From assembly GCA_019188255.1 (NCBI GenBank), contig JAETXT010000011.1:682001-746000 (forward strand): a stretch of DNA of 64,000 nucleotides, written 5' to 3'. The notes under the pieces were generated by a model. It did no database searches and was not told the DNA's origin. It was given only the letters and a program-made list of their open reading frames with translations. Origin of the DNA: Verticillium longisporum (lineage: Eukaryota > Ascomycota > Sordariomycetes > Glomerellales > Plectosphaerellaceae). Below are positions 56,608-64,000 of this stretch, one piece after another (positions within the stretch are counted from its first letter, which is position 1; each line of letters opens with the position of its first letter). The position numbers and the translations under genes were made by a program.

Positions 56608-59600
56608 TCTGGAAGCACCTCAGAAGTATGTACAAATATGTGCAGTCTCGTTGTCGATCTGGTAGGGTCGTCGTCGTCGTCGTCGTACCTTAGGGAGGGG
56701 TGTCGTGGGCTTCAAACGGCACTTTGTCAGGATGATGTCGTCGCTCGAGCCACCGTGGCTGAAGCTACCCCTGCGAGACATACTAGAGCACAAGCCAGGT
56801 GGCACTTGACTGGGCTTTTGGGTCGAAGCCCCGCTCTCCGCCAAACCTTCGCCCATGTGCCCATGGCCAATCCACTGCTGCTTATCGACTACGGCTCTCT
56901 GTCGTGTATCACGGCTCAAGGCAGGTGCTTCTTCTGATGACTTGTGACACATCCTGTGGTTGCCACGTTGCATGGGGCTTGGTTTGACGCGTTTTTCATA
57001 AGCCTCTTGGAATTGCTTACAGTACCTACCTAGGGACTGACTCTCAGCGTGACACCTTTCAGCTATTCAACGCCGATACCGAAACACGTACACCACCAAA
57101 TGTAGCAGCGACCAGCACCAGTTGTTAGGTACTGTAGCATAAACGGCAAGCGTGATTTCGCCAGAGAAGAGGGCCTGATGCCGTTCTGAGAACGCATCTC
57201 AATACCAGCCACAAGGGACCACATGTATGGACCGACAGAGCACCGAGTTGGTCACGACCTAAGCGAGTTAAACAGACGAAAGCAGTGCCACGCGAAATGG
57301 CCCTGCATTTCAATGAATGTGCGTGCGGTAGTTGCCGTCTTGAGTCGCTCGTAGGTTCGGAAATTGGCCCGGACCCGCGCGACAGAAGCCAGAGCCTGCA
57401 CCTTGTCCGCCTTGATTCGATAAGAAGCAACTCGTGATCGAGCTTCTCGTGGAGCTTTCAGAGTTGGACAGGCGACTGCTTCCAATGAGATGCCATCCGG
57501 ACATCCATGACGAGATACCGTATACGCAGTCTCGGTTCATTGGTAGGCACCACTGTCTAAAGCTCACCCCGAATGCTTTTTTTAAGATGCAAAGTCACCG
57601 AGGAGGGGCGCCACAGTGAATGGGCTTGACAGCAGACCAATCAACCGGAGTAACCCTAAGCATGACTGGCCACCGAGGATTGCGTACTGCGATGCTGTCT
57701 TGAAGGCTAGCTCGTCGTCTCTAACCCAAGGGCGACATGTTCCACATCCTTGCAGGTTGGAAAAACAGAGCTCTGTCGGAATGCTGCCGGTCCAAATGCG
57801 GAGTCAGTGATGTCAATAGAACAAGCTCCAATGGGTAAGGCGGCATATTTTGAGGCTCCCTCCTTTCCGCAGAGTGTAGATCACGTCTAGCTTCAGGTCC
57901 GCAGATGGGGCGCGGCCCCTCTTCATACAGAAGACTGCGTTCTACGTTGGGTCTCGGTCTTCATCACCCGAAATGACGAGCAGAGCGTGGAAGACCGACC
58001 TGGACCGCGAATCCCCGCCGACCGCATGGAAATGAGAGTTACATGCGCGCGAAAGCCGTGACGACGTCATCGTGTTTGGAAAGGCTAGGGTTCCAGGGCC
58101 GACAAGATCTGTCACATCGCTCCACTCGCATCCGAAGCGCTTGTGACGACAGATCATGTTCGCAAGATCTGATGCCTGAGCGAATACTGTATATCCCTGG
58201 CGAGCAGGTGGTAGGAGGTAGCAGCCCGCTACCCAGCAGATACTGGTCCGGGCGGGTCCTCCTCCAGCCAAGAGTCTTTTTTTTTGTGTTGTTGTCTCTC
58301 CCGGTTGCAGCCTGGCAGTTAGATAGACAGACCGTGAGATGGGCGCGCGGCCCCTCAGCTGGTACCGAATGCAGGCGGATAAGGGCCAACACATCCCATC
58401 TCGTGATGGGCCGAGCCTGACAGGGCAGAGACGGCGAGAGCTATACGACGAGCAGCAGCAGCAGACACGCCCTGCGAGGCGACGTGGTAGCACGGGATGA
58501 CTCTGTGGCACCAGGTCAATAGTGCAGGTTCTGGCACTCGGTGCATGCACAACGAGGCGCGATGCAGCGGCACGGCGGGAAGCTTATATTTAGCACACCA
58601 GACCACCACGTCCAGCTCGTTCGTCGCTTGCGCTATATGCCATTTGTCGCGAGTCGAATGGAACCAAGGATTTTCCGGCTGACGCTCCTCGTTCGGAGGA
58701 TGGACCGAGTTGCACTGATGCAGATGCAGGCAGTCGGAAAAATGGCAGGAAATGAAAAGTCCCGGGCCAGGCGTGCGTCTCGTGTTACCACACAAACCAA
58801 CATCAAAAGCAGGCCGAGCTCGTCAGCCGAGCTTGTTGTTCGACTTTGGCGAGAGGCCGGTTGGCAGCCAGGCAGCCAGAACTTTGGTGATGATACGAGT
58901 TTGACGGTGCCCAGTGCCATGGATGTGGAGGACCTCGGCTCTGACCAAGAATTCAGGCTCATCTCGTCTCATCTCATCTCATCTCATCACCAGTGAGAGA
59001 CCAAAAGTCCAAAGAAAGGTGGGAGTGGCTGCCACCTTGGCTCTTTATTTTGGTGCCTGCAACGAGTTGTGCTGGAGGCATTTCAGCCCCCATTGCATTA
59101 GCCACACCCACATCCGTACCCACACGCACACCACAGGCACCCAAAGTACTGCACTTACATGGTATAGGTACTGGACTGCTTGCTGACGGCACCACGTACT
59201 GGGGGTTTCCACCTAGACTGGTACCTCAGATCAGGCACTGGTGTGCTGGAGGGCACTAAAAGTAGGCACTCCAATGCCTCGGGCCCGGCAAAACCGCCAT
59301 GTCTGATATGGATGGCAGGATGGATTCCCCTTCTGCACCCACCTTTGTTGTGCATGTTACTTTTGCAACACAGCCATCTCCATCTCCATTGTGACTGTGG
59401 ATTTCTTCCCAGTTTCGTTCCATGAGTCTTTGCCACTGCCCAATAGAGGAATCTCGGGTCCGTTCAGGTGTCTCCTCCAAGTACCATCTGTTGTCCATCA
59501 TTGTTGATGGTGCCCCCTCCTTCCTCTCCCTCCCCCCCCTGCGAGCAGCATCTCTCAGTTTCGTCATATCCACCGGCGACAGGCCTGACCCCAGCTACGC

Positions 59601-60878
59601 TGCATCGCACCGCTGACGACGGCTAGCTTGACTCGACGGACGACTTGGGTTGCTGTCCTGAGGCGGCACTGCGGAGCCCCCCCCTGGTTCTTGGACGCTG
59701 GACGCTGGACGCGGGTGCTTGGACACAGAGGCCTGGAACATCACCCCCATCCACCACAACTGGTTTCTCGATCCAGGGCTCCCCGCGAAGGATGGAGTAA
59801 TCGAAATTGCACCCTGCGCCGCCAATATCAACAACAAAGCCAGCAAACCAGCAGGCAGGCAGCAGACAGGCAGGCCGTCCGTCAATACCAAGCCAACAGC
59901 ACAGGCGGCTGCACAGCACACCTGCCGCCTGTGTGTCGCTTGTCATCCACCACGAATTCTCTTTTTTCCCTCCCCCATTTTGGTCTAACCGATCCAAAAG
60001 GCGTGACCACGAGCGAAACGAAACGATACGGCGCGATCCTGCATTGGGTATTCGTTCCAAGAGCCGCCCTGTCAGCCCAGTCAAAGCCCAGCCACGGCCT
60101 ACCTACATAGTACCAACCCACAGAGCCGCTGATCGCGCTGTGCGCTGTGCGCTGTGCTGCCCCTCTCTCTCTCCTCTCCCTCTCTCGCTGTTCACTCTCC
60201 TCCGCATCCACCCCTGCCCAAGGTACCTACTTGGTACAGTGCCTAGGTACCTACCTAAGATACCTAGCGCCGGCTCGTGGCTCGTTCCCACTTGGTTCCC
60301 ATCCCATCCCACAGCTCCTCCGAATTCGACCTGACGAGACAGGCCTGACTGACTGCATCACCCACTCGCTCGCCTTCTGGCCCGCTGGCCGCCTCCGGAC
60401 CCGGCAAACAATCCCTTCACCCTTCCCATCATTGTTTCGCCGACGACCTGAACCACCCAGCTCGACACAACGCCGTCAGAGACACACACGCAGCTACGCA
60501 GACCAACTGTCCTGCTTCTCCCTGATAAGCCATCCATCCATTTGCTCGACAGAGGAAGCCAACCGCGCCACTGCAGCAAGCCTCGCGACCAAACCCTGGC
60601 CGTGTCGCACCTTTGCGCATTGGCACCCGACACTGCATATCCTCCTCCTCCTCCTCCTCCTCCTGCCTGCCTGGCCCCCCTTTCGACACCTGCGACGGGC
60701 CCTAGTCTCACGATCCCTCTGCATCCTCACCACCCCCGACAATAACATCGACCGACTCGACGTGCCCAGCAACCTCCGTTGCTCACCTTCTCGCACCGTC
60801 TATCGCGCCGCGACTCGAACGACCGACTCTGGCGCGACTCGCGAATTGAGCTTCGACGCCCCTCGCGCCGTCGCTGCC
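56608..60878. other. Gene-free region upstream of USE1 and of the RhoGAP gene
   Basis: A 4.3-kb divergent intergenic region. It holds a (GTC)n run at 56667-56686, a TACCTACC motif at 57022-57036, a (CTCAT)n pentanucleotide run at 58958-58988, an AGGTACCTAC motif cluster at 60221-60268 and a (CCT)8 run at 60641-60664. The last 700 bp before 60879 is in frame with the RhoGAP ATG but has CT-rich leader character. No other coding sequence recognised. Confidence 0.45.
58958..58988 (+). repeat. (CTCAT)n microsatellite
   Basis: Six near-perfect CTCAT units with one variant (CTCGT). Confidence 0.85.
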
Positions 60879-63800
60879 ATGTCAGCCGCGTCTGGCTCCC
60901 ACCCTGGGGCCGCGAATGCAACCTCGCCCCCGAGCAAACGAGATCTGCGATCGTGGTGGAAAGGCTTCAAACTACCGTCGAAGCACCAGGAATCCCAGGG
61001 TACGACTCACTCCAGTCGCGTATCCCAAGTCCCACACAGAATACAGCAGCCAGTCTTCAGTGAAGACGTTCAAGACCGAGTCGACACCGCCCTGCACCCG
61101 CTAGCTCATGTTTTGCAGATGCAGGATGCCCATGTCACGGCGAAAGCCTCTGTTGTTTCTAGTGAAGCGCCGGCTGTCTGGCATCTGAATCCTGCACCTG
61201 CAGACAAAGTCCCCGACCCCTCCCCTTCATTCTTTCACCGTCGCCTACACGCTTCACGCCCAGCCCACGCAATTCCAACAGCCAAGACCAAGACTAAAGA
61301 AGCTTCTACAGATACCCGATCCCCCGGCATCTTTGGCGTGCCCCTCCGACAGAGTATCACCTACGCAAATGTTGCCATTTCCCTGATCGACGAGAATGGA
61401 CAAAGCTACATCTACGGCTATGTCCCCATTGTAGTAGCCAAGTGTGGTGTATACCTGAAGGAAAAGGGTGAGTTGAGCTGTAGAAGCTGTTCACCATTCG
61501 TCTTGGTGCTGACCCTGGCCTCCAGCAACCGGCATCGAGGGCATCTTTCGTCTCAGCGGCTCGGAGAAGCGCATCAAGGAGCTGAAAACCATATTCGACT
61601 CACCAGATCGATACGGCAAGGGCTTGGACTGGGACGGCTACACCGTGCACGATGCTGCAAACGTCCTGCGACGATACCTCAACGACCTGCCTGAGCCGGT
61701 TGTGCCTCTCGATCTCTACGAAAAGTTCCGGGAACCCTTGAAAGGCGCTACGAAACAAGCTGTCGGCGACGCAGAGGGACCACAGCTCATCGACAATTTC
61801 GACGAGCAAGGTGCCATCATTAAATACCAGCAACTCATCACCGAGCTACCTCCGTTGAATCGTCAGCTACTGCTGTACATTCTGGATCTGCTCGCCGTCT
61901 TTGCTGCCAAGTCAGACGAGAACAGGATGAACTCCCAGAATCTCGCCGCCATTTTCCAACCCGGCATGCTGTCTCATCCTGACCACGCGATGGCTCCTGA
62001 GGAATACCGACTTAATCAATGTGTCATTATCTTCCTGATCGAGAACCAGGATCATTTCTTGATCGGCATGCAAGGAACCGCGACGGATGAGAAGACGAAG
62101 CAGGAGATCGAAAAAGGCACACCGTCGATCAGTGGCCCGACGACGCCTACGCCCAACAGACGATCGACCCTCGGCCGTTCTGCGTCGAACGCAAGCGCTG
62201 GCGCCGACAGCGTTCGAAGAGACGGAAAGCTCCGGCGTCATCAGTCTACATCCTCGCGCCATTCACGGCACGATGGAGCCGTCACGCCCAACAGTCCTGG
62301 CCTGGTTGCCACTCCTTCGAGCGGTCTTGGTAGAAGCAACACCGTGCCATCGAAAAAGTCACCGCACCTGCCCGCTGGCAGATTCCGCAAAGATAACATT
62401 TCGCCCCTCACATCACCCACAGGCCCAGCCTTGACAGAACATATAACGCCAGCAACGCCGAATGAGCAGCCAAGCCCGTCCAGGTCCACTGCTCCATCCA
62501 GTCTTGCACCTCCAGTGGGTGCGGCCACCCTCGCACCTGGGTCTGTGAGTGGCGCAGGCAGGAGTCAAGAAAGGCTCCTCGAGCTGCCTCAAGAAGGAAC
62601 TCCCACTAGGGAAAGAAACTTGCAGAGCATCTTCCAGAGATCGCCCTCGGGCGAGACCGAGCGCAGACAACCGAACAAGCTGAAGAAGAAGAGGATACCA
62701 GGCAGTGTGAACCCTAGTGCGGCAAGCTCTACCACCTCTCTTCAGGGAGCGCACTCGGCGGCCCCCTCACCGAGCGTCGAGGCCAGCAACCCCATGGACA
62801 ATGCTCCATTCACCATCCCCGAGAACAGCCCACCACCTGCCCCGGCGCCGGTGGCCGCTGAAGCCCAAGCAGCGGAATTGACAGCTCGTGGTTCCCACGC
62901 CCCGCACCACACTTCGCATTATCCCGAAACTAATCTCAAGGCAAATAAATCGCCGCCAGCCTCTCTTCACTCCTCTTTCAACGAAGGCTCGGACATGGAC
63001 CAACTGGATGAACCTGTGAGCATCTCAACGGCAGAGGCAGCCGATAGCATCAAGGAGAAGAAACGGCGATGGAGGCTGTCCCGCAGCAGGAAAGATGAGT
63101 CCGGACCTTCGCCTCCAGGAGTGACCTCGCCGCGGCTAGGCTTGGGCTCTAATGATCGTGCTGAGAGGAGCGCGACATCAATCGGCAGCTCCAGCAACAG
63201 ACCACGAAAGAGCTTCACGGCAGAGGGCACCGACGTCTCGTCTGGTCCAGAAGTCTTCAGCCTGGACTCACTCAACCAGGAGAGGGACGCGCAAGACAGT
63301 GGGCGTGACGAGCCCAAGGGGCCGATTGGCTGGATTCGAAACAAGTACAGGGAGGCCAAGGAGAACGCCGAACAAAGGAGGAATAAGTCCCCTCCAGCGG
63401 ATACGCGGCAACCCGGTGGACTGAGCGCCGCCATACTGCCGAGCCGAGGGAAGAGCCTGGATATCCGAAGAGAAGAGCCGCGATCTACACCGAGCCAGTC
63501 GGTTCCCCAAGCTCCTCAGCAGCCCGCAACGACGTTGCAGTCGACGACCCAGTCTCAGCCGCAGCCGGTAGCTCAACAGGCGACTCTTCCACAGTCAACG
63601 TCCCAGCACACAGCTCCTCAGCAAGCGGCTCCTCAGCCACCTATCACCCAGCAGCCACCGTCAGCTCCGTCGCAGCCGCCGGTCGACCAGCAGCAACTGA
63701 CGCCGGCCCAACAGCCGGCCCAACAACCAGTGCAACCACCCGCGGAACAGCCAACAGAGCCGGCCCAGCCGCCACCACAGCCTCAGCCTCAGCCGCAGCC

Positions 63801-63891
63801 CCCGGTCCAGCAACAGCCGTCGCCTTCCACAGCTCCGTTCCCTGTGACTTTGCCCACAACGGTCGAAGAGCCAGAGGAGAGCACCAAGTAG
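60879..63891 (+). CDS. Rho GTPase-activating protein (Sac7/Bag7 type)
   Basis: GTPase-activating protein for Rho-family GTPases, by family probably acting on Rho1 in wall integrity and actin control. Proposed exons: 60879-60999, 61312-61467, 61526-63891, giving 880 residues. The intron at 61468-61525 is certain because it restores the core. The 312-nt intron at 61000-61311 is stop-free and a multiple of three, so retention (984 residues) cannot be ruled out. The RhoGAP domain runs from GIFGVPLRQSITYANVAIS through YIYGYVPIVVAKCGVYLKEK to GIEGIFRLSGSEKRIKEL, where GIFR carries the arginine finger. YLNDLPEPVVP and NRMNSQNLAAIFQPGML follow. The C-terminal 550 residues are Ser/Pro/Gln-rich and disordered, ending in a Pro/Gln repeat tract (about 63510-63830). 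Coding sequence starts at ATG 60879 in the context GCCATGTC. Confidence 0.88.
63510..63830 (+). repeat. Pro/Gln-rich imperfect coding repeat
   Basis: CAG/CCG/CCT-rich codons give an imperfect QQP/QPP tract of about 105 residues at the RhoGAP C-terminus. Confidence 0.75.
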
Positions 63892-64000
63892 AGTGGGTAT
63901 ACTGTAATGAGATAACATGGCATCGATCGTTTTGGTCTGAAAGGCGTGCACCAGCTGCAGGTGATCAGCGCTGCCGGGACGCGGGAGATCTGCAGCATGA

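Noticed and set aside
60147..60878. Open frame upstream of and in frame with the RhoGAP ATG
   Set aside because: CT-rich leader composition, no similarity, and the conserved N-terminus begins at the ATG at 60879.
1..64000. CRISPR array, integrated virus, transposon or secondary-metabolite cluster
   Set aside because: No spaced identical repeats, no transposase, reverse transcriptase or integrase motifs, and no PKS, NRPS or terpene synthase signatures were seen.

Overview
The window is nuclear DNA of a filamentous ascomycete. Genes are split by short GT-AG introns (mostly 50 to 120 bp). The recognisable proteins are typical of Sordariomycetes, for example a trifunctional TrpC, a GNA-1 type G-alpha, and Hce2-like and BIM1-like secreted proteins. 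Short AGGTACCTACC-type motifs recur in the intergenic DNA. Hypocreales is my best guess from overall feel; I cannot name a species.

Layout. 0-7 kb: the 5' four-fifths of DNA ligase IV (minus), a membrane-anchored BIM1-like surface protein (minus), and a small GPI-anchored cell-wall protein (plus). 9-13 kb: two divergent phosphotransferase (APH/choline-kinase-like) paralogues, both broken. 16-26 kb: a HAM1-like lipid-binding-type protein, an Hce2-like secreted protein, a protein with a fungal STAND-type N-terminal domain, and a calponin-homology (transgelin-like) actin-binding protein. 27-33 kb: a housekeeping block with complex I assembly factor NDUFAF2, splicing factor CWC21, CDC123, and a DUF3716 polyglutamine protein. 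34-35 kb: the group I G-alpha subunit gene. 35-40 kb holds no recognisable gene. 40-56 kb: a DUF1771/Smr protein ending in a CaaX-like motif, TIM9, NUP188, TrpC with a CPC1/GCN4 box, a BRCT-WGR protein and the SNARE USE1. 60-64 kb: a Sac7-type RhoGAP.

Most genes are housekeeping and do not form an obvious cluster; they are connected only by shared promoters (CWC21/CDC123, NUP188/trpC) or convergent ends. I see no rRNA, tRNA, CRISPR array, transposon or biosynthetic cluster.

The unusual content is damage to otherwise conserved reading frames. The P-loop exon of G-alpha carries about ten substitutions, including a stop codon, and every one reads as A on the plus strand. A phosphotransferase gene has two in-frame stops. 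Four one-base losses (two in the GPI protein, one in NUP188, one in the BRCT-WGR gene) break frames that are otherwise intact. These may be consensus errors or real lesions; raw reads would decide. Other points of interest are tandem duplications confined to introns of two genes, a 312-nt stop-free intron whose length is a multiple of three in the RhoGAP gene, and a UGUA-rich repeat just after the NDUFAF2 stop codon.
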